From an uncultured Oscillospiraceae bacterium (lineage in GTDB: Bacteria > Bacillota > Clostridia > Oscillospirales > Oscillospiraceae), in contig CAKTMC010000011.1 of assembly GCA_934573735.1 (NCBI GenBank), forward strand, positions 1 through 64,000: a stretch of DNA of 64,000 bases, given 5' to 3'. A model generated the notes under the pieces. It did not search any database. It had not been told where the DNA came from and saw only the letters and a program-made list of their open reading frames with translations. The position numbers were made by a program, and so were the translations under genes. Positions 8,775 to 17,895 of the stretch are shown in pieces (the first letter of the stretch is position 1; each line of letters starts with the position of its first letter).

Positions 8775-9641
8775 TTGACTGATTTGCAAAGAGCAGAGCT
8801 TAGCCTGTTTTCGGAGCTTTTGCATATCTGCACAGAGCTAAAGCTAAAGTATTATCTCGTCTGCGGCTCGGCGCTGGGCGCCGCAAAGTACAAGGGCTTT
8901 ATCCCCTGGGACGACGATTTGGATGTGGGCTTGCCTCGCCCGGATTATGAGCGCTTTATAAGGCTCGCGCCGCAGCTCTTGCCGGAGCACGTTTTTCTCC
9001 AGAATTATCACAGTGACCCGGCATTTCCGCAGATATTCAGCAAGCTGCGCGATTCGCGCACAACCTTTGTCGAAAAGACCGCCTCGGAGCTGCCGATAAA
9101 TCATGGCGTATATATTGATATTTTCCCCCTCGACGGATACCCCGAAGCCCCGGCGGAGATACGCCGCTTTGAGTTGCTGAAAAAAATGTGGCATTTGCAG
9201 GCGCAGTGCGCATTCAAGTCAAAACGCAGCATGAAGGCTCAGATATTCTTCTCCGCAGAGCGTATGCTGGGCTATGCTCGCCGCACGGATAGAACAATGG
9301 CGAAAATGGACGCGCTATTTAAAAGCTATTCTCCGGAGAGCTCCGAAATCTGGTGCAACCACGGCAACTGGCAGGGCAAGCTTGAATACCACCCGAAAAG
9401 CGTCTACGGTGAAGGCTATATGACAAGCTTTGAGGGCTTGGAGGTTTGTATTCCCGCGCAGTATGACACATATCTCACGCAGAAGTACGGAGATTGGCGC
9501 ACCGACTTGCCCGAGGAGGAGCGCATCGGTCATCACTACACGGCGGTAATTGATTTAGATCGGCCATACACGGATTATATCGAGATACTGCCTAAGGGGA
9601 AAGCACGGCTCATCGAGCCGCCCTCCAAGGACAACAAGTAA
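8775..9641 (+). CDS. LicD-family phosphotransferase
   Basis: This 288-residue protein has the LicD nucleotidyltransferase-like core: 'YYLVCGSALGAAKYKGFIPWDDDLDVGLPRPDYERF' between residues 29 and 64, where the DDDLD cluster binds metal. LicD proteins attach phosphocholine or another phospho-group to surface glycans. No choline uptake or activation genes (licA/B/C) are in this window, so the transferred group is uncertain. It starts with TTG, preceded by AAGGGTGA. It is probably the last biosynthetic gene of the polysaccharide operon. Confidence 0.88.
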   Translation: MTDLQRAELSLFSELLHICTELKLKYYLVCGSALGAAKYKGFIPWDDDLDVGLPRPDYERFIRLAPQLLPEHVFLQNYHSDPAFPQIFSKLRDSRTTFVEKTASELPINHGVYIDIFPLDGYPEAPAEIRRFELLKKMWHLQAQCAFKSKRSMKAQIFFSAERMLGYARRTDRTMAKMDALFKSYSPESSEIWCNHGNWQGKLEYHPKSVYGEGYMTSFEGLEVCIPAQYDTYLTQKYGDWRTDLPEEERIGHHYTAVIDLDRPYTDYIEILPKGKARLIEPPSKDNK

Positions 9642-9675
9642 TATTAAAAATATCACTATAAAGGAGCGTGAAGAC

Positions 9676-9891
9676 ATGGAGGACAAGGACATTACCGAAA
9701 TGCTCTGCGACTACGAGAACTACCGCGAATGCTTCAAGGATGACCCGAACGACCCCTTCTGCCGCGAGAGAAAACCGCGCCAAAGCCCCGTCACCGCAAA
9801 TCCTACCTTCGCTTCCATCGCAGTCAAGATACTGCTGGCGCTTCTCGGCATAAACGCCGTTTTGTGGCTTGCGGTACTCTTCACCCGTTGA
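9676..9891 (+). CDS. Small single-span membrane protein, function unknown
   Basis: This 71-residue protein has an acidic, charged N-terminal part (residues 1-40) with two cysteines and a single C-terminal membrane segment at about residues 48-70 ('VKILLALLGINAVLWLAVLFT'). AAGGAG lies 9 nt before the ATG, and a strong terminator follows the stop, which supports a real gene at the end of the polysaccharide operon. I do not recognise the family. Confidence 0.7.
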   Translation: MEDKDITEMLCDYENYRECFKDDPNDPFCRERKPRQSPVTANPTFASIAVKILLALLGINAVLWLAVLFTR

Positions 9892-9915
9892 GCACTTTTC
9901 CAGAAACCATAAAAT

Positions 9916-9948
9916 AACCGCTTGGTACGATTCAGGTACCAAGCGGTT
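9916..9948. terminator. Bidirectional intrinsic terminator
   Basis: A perfect 13-bp stem (AACCGCTTGGTAC with its complement) closes a 7-nt loop, with A-rich sequence on the left and TTTATGCTTT on the right. It sits between the convergent small membrane protein gene and the patatin-like gene and can serve both. Confidence 0.85.
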
Positions 9949-9954
9949 TATGCT

Positions 9955-11025
9955 TTATAGGCTCTCAAGCAGGCTCAAAAGCTCCGTGTCCTTATATATC
10001 TTCATCCGCTCAAGGCCGCGCTTTTCCGCCGCGTCCTCAAGTACTGCCGCAAGAAGCTCGTAATAATCCCCCTCCGCGTCAAGCCTTCGGGCGACACGCG
10101 GCAGATCCCGCTCACAGAAATCACGAAGCTTCTCCCCCTCCGTCACGCTGTCGAGCAGCAGATTCAGCGCCTCGCGGTCTGTGAGGCTGCGGTCTATGTA
10201 ATACCTTTTGCCGTAAAGCCCGTATAGGACGCGCTTTGCGTCAAGATAACCTATCGCCATATCGCGGCGCGACTGCTCCGCGTCAAAATTGAGTACGCCG
10301 CCGAGGTCGGAGTTCGTTTCGATATAGGTCACATTCACATCCTCGGGGATTTTGAAGCGGCGGTTATGCCCCATACCGGGAATACGCACGGCGATTATAT
10401 TCTTGTGTCCGTTCACGACCAGTGCGTGCAGAGGCAGCGAATCCACAAAGCCGCCGTCAGTATATAGCTTGCCGCCGAGCTTTTCCAGCTTGAAGGTGGG
10501 ATGATAGGCGCTGGCAAGCAGCATATCGCATATCTGCTCCTCGGGCAAGTCGTTTACCTTTATTTCAAGCGCCTTGCGGTCGGTCAGGGAGACGGTGGCG
10601 ATATAAAGCTCCACGTCCGACTCCTTGATTTTCTTCGCGTCCACGACCTCGCGTACCCATGCGCGCAGCGGCGCAACGTCAAGTCCGCGGTTGCGGATTA
10701 TCTCAAGCGCCTCGGGTATAAGCTGCTGCACGTCGTCAAGCCCGATATCACCGTTGAAGGCGCGGCTGAGATTTTCCTCCTGCTCCTCATCAAGCTCTAT
10801 CACCTTGCTGAGCTTCATGTTCTCCCATGCGTTTATCGCGCGCGGCAGGTCGCGCATAGCCATAAGTCCGCCGTTGAGCGCACCGACAGAGGTGCCGGAG
10901 ACGGCGTTATACTTTACCCCCGCCTCGTCGAGCGCTTTCCACACGCCTATCTCATAGCCGCCCTTTGCGCCGCCGCCCTCAAGCGCAATGGCATAGGTCT
11001 TACTCAGGTCTAATTTCAGTTCCAT
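9955..11025 (-). CDS. Patatin-like phospholipase
   Basis: This 356-residue cytosolic acyl hydrolase carries all patatin elements: the oxyanion-hole motif 'EGGGAKGGYEIG' near residues 16-27, the nucleophile elbow 'SGTSVGALNG' (G-x-S-x-G, Ser near 46), and the dyad Asp in 'TDGGFVDSLP' near residue 195. No signal peptide is visible, so it probably acts on lipids from the cytoplasmic side. GAGGGGA lies upstream of the start. It is monocistronic or followed only by the terminator it shares with the polysaccharide operon. Confidence 0.92.
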   Translation of the reverse strand: MELKLDLSKTYAIALEGGGAKGGYEIGVWKALDEAGVKYNAVSGTSVGALNGGLMAMRDLPRAINAWENMKLSKVIELDEEQEENLSRAFNGDIGLDDVQQLIPEALEIIRNRGLDVAPLRAWVREVVDAKKIKESDVELYIATVSLTDRKALEIKVNDLPEEQICDMLLASAYHPTFKLEKLGGKLYTDGGFVDSLPLHALVVNGHKNIIAVRIPGMGHNRRFKIPEDVNVTYIETNSDLGGVLNFDAEQSRRDMAIGYLDAKRVLYGLYGKRYYIDRSLTDREALNLLLDSVTEGEKLRDFCERDLPRVARRLDAEGDYYELLAAVLEDAAEKRGLERMKIYKDTELLSLLESL

Positions 11026-11110
11026 ATTTTCCCCTCCTCGTATGTGATTTCGACTTTATCTTAGCACAAGCCTTGCCGCATTTCAATCACTGCGCGGAGG
11101 GGAATTTTAT

Positions 11111-11890
11111 TTATTTTATGCTGCACTGGCGGCCGGTATGGTCTATGCTGTAGTCGCCTGTCAGCAATATCTGAGAGACGGGAACTATCGTGTAGCCCTC
11201 CGCTATCAGCGCCTCGATTATTGCGGGCAGAGCCTCGGGCGTATGCTCGGCGGCATTATGGAACAAAACTATGCTCCCCGGCTGCACCCGCTTGAGTACG
11301 CGCTCCTTTATCTCCCCCGCAGCTATCCCCTTCCAGTCGAGGCTGTCAACATCCCACTGTATCGCAGTCATGCCGAGGCTGTTGACCGCCGAAATGACGT
11401 GGTCGTCATACTCGCCGTAGGGACAGCGAAACAGCGTCGGGCGCTTGCCGGTCAGGGCTTCTATCTTATCGTTGCAGCAGGAGATATCGGCAACGATGTC
11501 ATTTGCGGAGAGCTTTGAGAAATGCGCGTGACTCGTCGAGTGGTTCATTACCTCGTTGCCGTTCTCGGCGAGCGCCTTTACGGAGTCCGGATACTTATCC
11601 ACCCAGTCGCCTACGAGAAAAAACGTCGCATTGACCCCATAGCTATTCAAAATGTCAATAAGCCGCTGCGTGTCCTCGTTCCCCCATGCCGCGTCAAACG
11701 ACAGCGCCACGACCTTATCACTGCGCTCCACGCAGTAAATCGGGAGCTGCCTCGTTGCCGCCGACGCTCCGATTATTGCGGGACTGTTCACCGCCCAGAA
11801 TATCAGCAAAACGGCAAGCGCAAAGGCCGCTGCGGACAAAAGCCTTTTGTGCTTACGGATAAAGCCTCGTATGTCAATCAAGCTCATCAC
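11111..11890 (-). CDS. Polysaccharide deacetylase, PdaB-like (CE4/NodB)
   Basis: This 259-residue protein has one N-terminal membrane anchor at about residues 16-35, followed by a NodB domain. The motifs are 'SFDAAWGNEDT' (motif 1, with the second Asp replaced by Ala as in the PdaB group), 'NHSTSHAHF' (HxxxH metal site) and 'RCPYGEYDD' (motif 3). PdaB-like proteins act on cell-wall or cortex glycans in spore formers. The substrate is inferred. ATGATG gives two adjacent start options. Confidence 0.88.
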   Translation of the reverse strand: MMSLIDIRGFIRKHKRLLSAAAFALAVLLIFWAVNSPAIIGASAATRQLPIYCVERSDKVVALSFDAAWGNEDTQRLIDILNSYGVNATFFLVGDWVDKYPDSVKALAENGNEVMNHSTSHAHFSKLSANDIVADISCCNDKIEALTGKRPTLFRCPYGEYDDHVISAVNSLGMTAIQWDVDSLDWKGIAAGEIKERVLKRVQPGSIVLFHNAAEHTPEALPAIIEALIAEGYTIVPVSQILLTGDYSIDHTGRQCSIK

Positions 11891-11995
11891 CCCTTTGAGT
11901 ACAATCTATGCATCGGCGGGTCGCGCTATTATAACGGCGTAAAAATCTTAAAAATTCTGAAAAAATCTTAATTTGCCTGTTTTTTTGAGTCAATA

Positions 11996-12004
11996 TGTTA
12001 TAAT
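11996..12004 (+). promoter_or_regulatory. Extended -10 promoter of the large lipoprotein gene
   Basis: TGTTATAAT is a perfect extended -10 element 44 bp upstream of the lipoprotein ATG. No good -35 is seen, but a strongly A-rich stretch with a repeated AAAAATCTTA (11941-11970) lies just upstream and could act as an UP element. Confidence 0.6.
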
Positions 12005-12047
12005 CACGTTATAAACCCACGCCAAATTTATAAAAGGAGATGTTCTT

Positions 12048-14252
12048 ATGAGCCGAAAACGCTTTTTATCGGCACTGCTTATCGCCGTAATGCTGCTGAC
12101 GCTGTGCGCCTGCGGAAAAGCTAAAGCGCCTGACAGCGCGCCCATCGGCGAGAGCTCAGCCGAGACGCTGGTCTATTCAGAGCCTTATATTGTAAGCCTT
12201 TCATACGCATACCCCTTTGACGGCGGCTGGAGACTCAACCGTATGGCGCGCATAGATAACCGACTGCTGCTCGGCGCGTCGCAAAAGGGCAATTTCCGCC
12301 TTGCGCTGACGGACTTTACGCTCAGCGAGGACGGAGAGCCGAGCTTCTCGACCTTGCGCGATTTATCCGTCCCGGATCTCACCGGCAGAGGTATGCCCTT
12401 TATTTCCTGCGTCACCGCCGGAGAGGACGGCTGCTTTTATGCCGTCTCCTCGGAGCTTCCCAAAACATATTTCAGCGCTGACGAGGGCTTTTGCACAAAC
12501 GATGCATACAGCGGCGAGCACGTCATATGCCGCTACTCCTCTTCCGGTGAGCTGCTCGGCACCGTGGAGCTTCACGGCTGGGATAAGGGTGCAATAAACG
12601 CCATGGCAGTAAGCTCCGAGGGAAAAATCATCCTATACAGCGTCGATTTTGTTGAGCTCTACTCAAATGCGGAGCAAAAGCGCTGCATATCTTTGCTTTC
12701 CCCGGACGGCAGCATAGCTGCAAGTCAGGTGCTTGACGATTCTGTACGCAGTCTCAAGGCCGTGGGCAGCAGCTTCTATGCTGTGCTCAACAGCGCAATG
12801 CTTTTTGCCGGAAAATTTGTGAGCATTGACGCTTCCACTGCCGAGCTCTCGGAGCTTTCGTTTTCGGGAGTCACAGCTAACTTTGCGCCGCTGAACATCA
12901 TCTGCGCCGACGCGGGCGGAGAGTGGATAATAATGTCGGACATGGACTTTTTCGGCATTGACCCCGCGGCGGGGACGGCCGAAAAGCTTTTCTCGATAAA
13001 CGAGCTTACAACGGGCGATATCAGCTTTGATGCCATCGCCCATCTCGGCGAGGGGCTGTATGCTGCTGTCGGCAACGATGAGGGGCTCATGCTCCTACGC
13101 CGCAGCGCGATAGATTACAGCGGCCGCCAGCTTGTGAAGGTCGCAATTTGCAATGCGGAATACATGGCAATGCCGCTTATCAGAGCCATCAACGCCGCCG
13201 ACAGTGAGTATTATTATCTCGTTGCAACGCCCACAAAGAAGCAGCTTAAAATGCAGCTTGTAAGCGGTGAGGCGCCGGATCTGCTGCTGTTTTCCTCAAG
13301 CTATGAGGATACGGCAAGCGACAGAATTAACCTCGAGTCCAATGTCTTTGACGACCTGTATCCATATCTTGACGCAGACACCGAGCTTGACCGAATGAGC
13401 TTCCTGCCGAATTTTCTTGACGGACTCACGACAAACGGAGAGCTTCATTCACTATATAATTCGTGCATAATATACTCGCTCTCCGCGCTTGAAAGGTACG
13501 TCGGCGACGGCAAAAATCTGAGCCTTGACGATTATCGGCGCATCGTCAAGGAAAACAGCGAGCTTCAGGCGATGTTCCCTTCATGGATGACAAAGAGCAA
13601 TCTCTTGGGCTGGCTGTGTTCGACCTGTTTGAACGATTTTACGGACTATTCAAGCGGAAGCTGTGACTTCGACAACGAGCGGTTCAAGGCGCTGCTCGAG
13701 TGGTGCAATGAAATGCTCCCGGATTATGAGGGCGAGGCGCTGCCGGAGAGCTATCCGAGCTACAGCGACGATGAGGCGCTGCTGCATTTGAAAATGTATC
13801 AGAACCGCCTTTCGCTTGAAAATACATATTATCCTGTCTGTGTGGGCTTCCCGGGCAGTGCGGGCAACGGCGGATATTATTATTGCAGAAATTCGCTCGG
13901 TATGGCTATTCCCGCCGCCGGTGAGAATAAAGACGGTGCGTGGAATTTTATCCGAAGCCAGCTTAGGCTTGACGCACAGCTCAGGCTTGGCGATTATGAC
14001 GGCTTGCCGGTGAATATGGAGGCGATGCAGCGCAGCATCGACGCGATAGCCGTAAGCGACCCGGCGCAGGCCGCGCGAATAACGGAGCTGCTGATCGGGA
14101 TAAGCGCGGTCGTAAGCGGCAGCGACGCCGCCCTGCGCGAGACGATTCTTGACTGCGCCAAAGCATATTTTAACGGCGACCGCGGTCTTGACGAGACTGC
14201 CGCTCTGATACAGGACAGAATGAGTCTCTATATGTCCGAAAGATACGAATGA
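12048..14252 (+). CDS. Large extracellular lipoprotein with a C-terminal solute-binding-like domain
   Basis: The 734-residue protein starts with a lipoprotein signal (hydrophobic core then 'LTLCAC', lipidated Cys at about 21). Residues 50-350 look like a beta-rich repeat or propeller-like region without a family I can name. From about residue 360 onward ('VKVAICNAEYMAMPLIRAINAAD', then 'GEAPDLLLFSSSYED', later 'FPGSAGNGGYYYCRNSLGMAIPA') it resembles family-1 extracellular solute-binding proteins of ABC transporters. No permease genes adjoin it, so it is an orphan binding or sensor protein. AAGGAGATG lies upstream of the ATG. Confidence 0.75.
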   Translation: MSRKRFLSALLIAVMLLTLCACGKAKAPDSAPIGESSAETLVYSEPYIVSLSYAYPFDGGWRLNRMARIDNRLLLGASQKGNFRLALTDFTLSEDGEPSFSTLRDLSVPDLTGRGMPFISCVTAGEDGCFYAVSSELPKTYFSADEGFCTNDAYSGEHVICRYSSSGELLGTVELHGWDKGAINAMAVSSEGKIILYSVDFVELYSNAEQKRCISLLSPDGSIAASQVLDDSVRSLKAVGSSFYAVLNSAMLFAGKFVSIDASTAELSELSFSGVTANFAPLNIICADAGGEWIIMSDMDFFGIDPAAGTAEKLFSINELTTGDISFDAIAHLGEGLYAAVGNDEGLMLLRRSAIDYSGRQLVKVAICNAEYMAMPLIRAINAADSEYYYLVATPTKKQLKMQLVSGEAPDLLLFSSSYEDTASDRINLESNVFDDLYPYLDADTELDRMSFLPNFLDGLTTNGELHSLYNSCIIYSLSALERYVGDGKNLSLDDYRRIVKENSELQAMFPSWMTKSNLLGWLCSTCLNDFTDYSSGSCDFDNERFKALLEWCNEMLPDYEGEALPESYPSYSDDEALLHLKMYQNRLSLENTYYPVCVGFPGSAGNGGYYYCRNSLGMAIPAAGENKDGAWNFIRSQLRLDAQLRLGDYDGLPVNMEAMQRSIDAIAVSDPAQAARITELLIGISAVVSGSDAALRETILDCAKAYFNGDRGLDETAALIQDRMSLYMSERYE

Positions 14253-14286
14253 CATAAGCTTTTTACTCGAAAAAATGCATAGAAAG

Positions 14287-14324
14287 CCCGCTGTCGGCAC
14301 AGGCTGACAGCGGGTGATTTTTTT
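14287..14324 (+). terminator. Intrinsic terminator after the lipoprotein gene
   Basis: The 9-bp stem CCCGCTGTC/GACAGCGGG is followed by TGATTTTTTT. It ends the lipoprotein transcript and lies just before the convergent SASP gene. Confidence 0.85.
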
Positions 14325-14342
14325 GTGCGATAAGGTCAAGCC

Positions 14343-14543
14343 TTACTTCATGCCGTTTTCGTAGGCCTCGATCATCTTCTTGACCATCTGGCCGCCGACG
14401 GAGCCTGCCTGACGGCTGGTGAGGTCGCCGTTATAGCCGTTCTTGAGATTGACGCCGACTTCGGAGGCAGCCTCCATCTTGAACTTTTCCATAGCGTCGC
14501 GCGCTGCGGGGTTGACAAGATGATTACTGGAATTGTAAGACAT
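14343..14543 (-). CDS. Alpha/beta-type small acid-soluble spore protein (SASP)
   Basis: This 66-residue DNA-binding spore protein coats and protects spore DNA. It has the family signatures 'NPAARDAMEKFKMEAASEVGV' and 'NGDLTSRQAGSVGGQMVKKMI' (germination protease site region, then the conserved C-terminal helix). AAGGAG directly abuts an upstream ATG, which is too close. It is correctly spaced (9 nt) for the ATG of 'MSYNSS', so I start there. The gene shows that the organism belongs to a spore-forming lineage. I did not recognise a clear sigma-G promoter upstream. Confidence 0.95.
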   Translation of the reverse strand: MSYNSSNHLVNPAARDAMEKFKMEAASEVGVNLKNGYNGDLTSRQAGSVGGQMVKKMIEAYENGMK

Positions 14544-14728
14544 GATTTGCATCTCCTTTTCTCTCGTTTTGGGTTTTAGCTCGGGTTTATTTGCCCGAAC
14601 ATATCTTTTGCGCTTGCGTTTGAGATATGCAGAGATGCGTCAAGTAAATTTTGCTATTATTATTTTTCGCGCTTGATTATTCGCCGAGAAGAGTATTTGA
14701 AAACAGCAAGAAAAAATACTGACAAACT

Positions 14729-14756
14729 TGAAAAAGCTCTGCCATGTTATATAATA
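14729..14756 (+). promoter_or_regulatory. Promoter of cas3
   Basis: TTGAAA and TATAAT are separated by 16 bp, ending 45 bp before the cas3 ATG. The surrounding sequence is AT-rich. No other good pair is closer. Confidence 0.65.
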
Positions 14757-14801
14757 GAATTATTATGAGGACAATTATACTATTTATGCGGAGGGATAAG
14801 G

Positions 14802-17030
14802 ATGAAGGCTGACTATCGTACATACAATGCAAAATCCGCAAACGAGCATCACGGCGAAATATCAAACCGGGAACATCTGCAAAGGGTCGGAGAGCTGGCG
14901 CGAGCCTTCGGCGCGGAAATAGGAAAGGAAACGGCTGCGGGGCTTGCAGGCGATTTCCACGATTTTGGCAAATACGCGGAGCGCTTTCAGGGCGTGCTGC
15001 GCGGCACTCATCAGGCCGTGGATCATGCCATGCCCGCCGCAGCGGAGCTTTACCGGCGGATAGGCTCCTTGTCCGCCGAGGGAATAAGTATTCTCGAGTC
15101 GGTCGCGGGACATCACGACGGGCTGACCTCATTTCGGCAAATGCAGGACGGGCTTGAGGATATGCTTTGCGACGAGACTTGGGACGACTGCCCCAGCGGG
15201 AAAATGCCATCCCTATGCGGTGAGGAAGAATTTACGCAGGCGGAGCAGGCCTTTGAACGCGATTTCCCCAACTATACTCTGCCGAAGCTCAAAAGAAAAC
15301 GCTGCGCTACTGGCGGGAGCGTAGAAAATATGCTTGATACCCGTATGCTGTTTTCCTGTCTTGTGGACGCGGATTACAGCGTCTCCGCCTCGGATGATGA
15401 CCCGGATTATCTGAATAAGCACAGCCGTGCGCCATTGGATGCCGCTGCGATGCTGAAAAAGCTTGAGGAACACTGTACGCGTATCCGCGAAAGCTCAACG
15501 GCGGATGCGGGCATCAATGCCCTGCGCAACGAGGTATATGCCCGCTGCGGTGAGGCAGCTGAGCAGCCTATGGGACTATTTACTCTGACAGCGCCCACCG
15601 GAGTCGGTAAAACCCTGGCCATGCTTAATTTCGCTCTGCGTCACTGTCTGCTCCACGGACTGCGGCGAATAATTGTCGTGCTGCCCTTTCTAAGCATAGC
15701 GGAGCAGACCGAGAAGGAATATCTCAACATTTTTCCGGAAATTCTGGTCGATCACAGCCAGAAGGATCTGTCGGAGGAGGCGCGTATATTGGCCGAGCGC
15801 TGGGACAGCCCGGTTATTATAACGACCTCCGTGCGATTTTTCGAGAGCTTATTTTCCGCAAACCCGCGATGCTGCCGGAAGCTGCATAATATTGCAAACA
15901 GCGTGCTGCTGTTTGACGAGGCTCAAAGTCTTCCGGCGGCGCTTGCACGGCCGACGACTGCGGCAGTAAATGCACTGTGTGAAAACTATCATTGCAGTAT
16001 GCTATTCTCCACGGCAACTCAGCCGGATTTTTCGGCCCTTCCCGAAACGACTTGGCAGCCGCGGGAGATTTTGCCCGATAACGCAAGATTTTTCCGCAAA
16101 ATGCGCCGTGTAAATGCAAAATGGTGCCATGATGCTTCACTTGAGCAGATTGCAGAGCAGATGAGCTCCGAGCAAAACGTCTGCTGCATCGTAAATCTTC
16201 GCCGTCATGCCAGAAAGCTTTTTGAGCTTATCTCAGAGCGTGCAGAAGAACGTGACGCAGTCTTTTTCCTGACTACGGATTTATGTCCGGGACACAGGCT
16301 CACGGTCGTAGAGGAGATAAAGCGCAGGCAGAAAAACGCTGAGCGCTGCATTGTTGTGGCGACGCAGTGCATCGAGGCGGGCGTTGACTTGGATTTTGAT
16401 ACGATGTTCCGCGCAATGGCACCGCTGGAGGCAATCGTTCAGGCGGCAGGACGCTGTAACCGCAACGGCAAAATTTCAGGCGGCGGGCGCTTGTGCGTGT
16501 TTCGTCCCTTGGAGGAAGGATGCCTCTACCCCGGTGACAGCTACGAACGTGCGGCGAGCCTCGTTACAAATCTCTGGTCGGAGACTGACACGCCTGAGCT
16601 CAGCGACCCGGAGCAAATTCGTGAATACTATAAAAGGTATTTTAGCGGAGAAAGGGGAGACATCAGGCTTCAGGAAGCTCTCAGGAAAAAGGATTATGCG
16701 GAAACAGCAAGATATTATAAGCTCATAAAAAACGCGGGGGTGTCGCTCATTGTTCCATGGTCGGGAGAGCATGAGCTATTTCAAAAGGTCTGCGATGCCG
16801 AGCGGAAGGGCAGCGTCAGTCAGGCGCTGCTGCGGGAGGCGGCTCCGATTACTATAAGTTGTTTTGATGAGGAGACCGTCAGAGCCTGCGCGACTCCGCT
16901 TTTCCTCCGAAGGGGGAAGCTTGCAGTCGAAACCGGCACATTTATTCTCAATAAAGGCTTTGAAGACCGCTATGACCCGGTGCGTGGCTTCTCTGCTGAC
17001 AACAATATGCACGAAAACTATATGACATAA
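14802..17030 (+). CDS. cas3: Cas3, HD nuclease-helicase (type I-C)
   Basis: This 742-residue protein unwinds and degrades target DNA recruited by Cascade. The N-terminal HD nuclease domain shows 'HHGEISNREHLQRV', 'GDFHDFGKYAERFQ' (HD pair near residue 50) and 'VAGHHDG'. The SF2 helicase follows: Walker A 'TAPTGVGKTLAMLN' near 265, 'LLFDEAQSLP' (DExx box) near 370, 'FSTATQP', and motif VI 'QAAGRCNRNG' near 550. All key residues are present, so it should be active. A GAGGGATAAGG region precedes the ATG. It has its own promoter and is separated from cas5c by 193 bp with a second promoter. Confidence 0.96.
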   Translation: MKADYRTYNAKSANEHHGEISNREHLQRVGELARAFGAEIGKETAAGLAGDFHDFGKYAERFQGVLRGTHQAVDHAMPAAAELYRRIGSLSAEGISILESVAGHHDGLTSFRQMQDGLEDMLCDETWDDCPSGKMPSLCGEEEFTQAEQAFERDFPNYTLPKLKRKRCATGGSVENMLDTRMLFSCLVDADYSVSASDDDPDYLNKHSRAPLDAAAMLKKLEEHCTRIRESSTADAGINALRNEVYARCGEAAEQPMGLFTLTAPTGVGKTLAMLNFALRHCLLHGLRRIIVVLPFLSIAEQTEKEYLNIFPEILVDHSQKDLSEEARILAERWDSPVIITTSVRFFESLFSANPRCCRKLHNIANSVLLFDEAQSLPAALARPTTAAVNALCENYHCSMLFSTATQPDFSALPETTWQPREILPDNARFFRKMRRVNAKWCHDASLEQIAEQMSSEQNVCCIVNLRRHARKLFELISERAEERDAVFFLTTDLCPGHRLTVVEEIKRRQKNAERCIVVATQCIEAGVDLDFDTMFRAMAPLEAIVQAAGRCNRNGKISGGGRLCVFRPLEEGCLYPGDSYERAASLVTNLWSETDTPELSDPEQIREYYKRYFSGERGDIRLQEALRKKDYAETARYYKLIKNAGVSLIVPWSGEHELFQKVCDAERKGSVSQALLREAAPITISCFDEETVRACATPLFLRRGKLAVETGTFILNKGFEDRYDPVRGFSADNNMHENYMT

Positions 17031-17072
17031 TTGGCGTACTCACTGAAAATCAAGGAATTGCCATGTATGTTA

Positions 17073-17101
17073 TTGACAATGGAGTTTCTTTATATTAAAA
17101 T
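17073..17101 (+). promoter_or_regulatory. Candidate promoter for the cas5c-cas2 operon
   Basis: TTGACA (17073-17078) and TAAAAT (17096-17101) are 17 bp apart, in the cas3-cas5c gap. The transcript would start near 17108 with a leader of about 115 nt that contains a short CRISPR-repeat-like stretch and a GC hairpin (CTCCCCGT AA ACGGGGAG, about 17174-17191). Confidence 0.6.
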
Positions 17102-17223
17102 TTAAATGACCCAGAGCAAACCGCGTGATATGTGCCCTGGGGTGAATAGAAATATTTACATTTTTATATTTCTCCTCCCCGTAAACGGGGAGAGGAATAT
17201 TACAATGGAGGTGAAAAACAGCA

Positions 17224-17895
17224 TTGAACGATGAGGTATGCATGGAGGTCTGGGGTGATTTTGCCTGCTTTAGCCCGCCGTATGCAAAGGTGGAGAGGCT
17301 CAGCTACCCGGTACCCACGCCCTCGGCTGTACGGGGAATTTTGTCCTCCGTCTTTTCAAAGCCGGTGGAATTCTACTGGCAGGTGACCCAAATCGAGGTA
17401 CTAAATCCCATTCGATACATGAGCTTTCAGCGCAATGAGCTGAAATCGACTATAAACATGGGCGCAGGCGCGGAAAACGCCATTCTTTACGCGGATGATG
17501 AGCGCACTCAGCGGCAGACGCAGGTGCTCAAAAATGTGCGCTATCGCATCACCGCCCGCATCTGCCCGCGGCCTGATTTCAGCGGCAGTCTGGAGCAGCT
17601 TCACTGTCAGGCAATGCGCAGAATTCGCGGCGGCAAAGCATTTATGCAGCCCTGTCTCGGACTGCGGGAGTTTGTGTGTTACTTTGAGGAAAGTGACGGT
17701 ACTCGACCGCCTATCGACCAGAGCATGGACTTGGGCCTAATGGTTTACGATGTGTTCGATTTGCACGATTATAAGCTGCGCAGGGTGACAAAGCCAAGGC
17801 TCTCTCTTTATCATGCAGTGATGGAGCACGGTGTAATTCGTGTGCCGGATTACGACAGCGACGAGGTGCTGAAGGATGGTGCTGCGGTATGCTGA
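17224..17895 (+). CDS. cas5c: Cas5c (Cas5d), crRNA-processing Cascade subunit
   Basis: In type I-C, Cas5 replaces Cas6: it cleaves pre-crRNA and keeps the 5' handle. This 223-residue protein has the Cas5 N-terminal RRM start 'CMEVWGDFACFSPPYAKVERLSYPVPTPSAVRGIL', and the region 'HCQAMRRIRGGKAFMQPCLGLREF' (about 125-150) that holds the catalytic basic residues in characterised Cas5c proteins. It starts at TTG, with GGAGGTG well spaced upstream. It overlaps cas8c by 7 bp. Confidence 0.95.
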   Translation: MNDEVCMEVWGDFACFSPPYAKVERLSYPVPTPSAVRGILSSVFSKPVEFYWQVTQIEVLNPIRYMSFQRNELKSTINMGAGAENAILYADDERTQRQTQVLKNVRYRITARICPRPDFSGSLEQLHCQAMRRIRGGKAFMQPCLGLREFVCYFEESDGTRPPIDQSMDLGLMVYDVFDLHDYKLRRVTKPRLSLYHAVMEHGVIRVPDYDSDEVLKDGAAVC

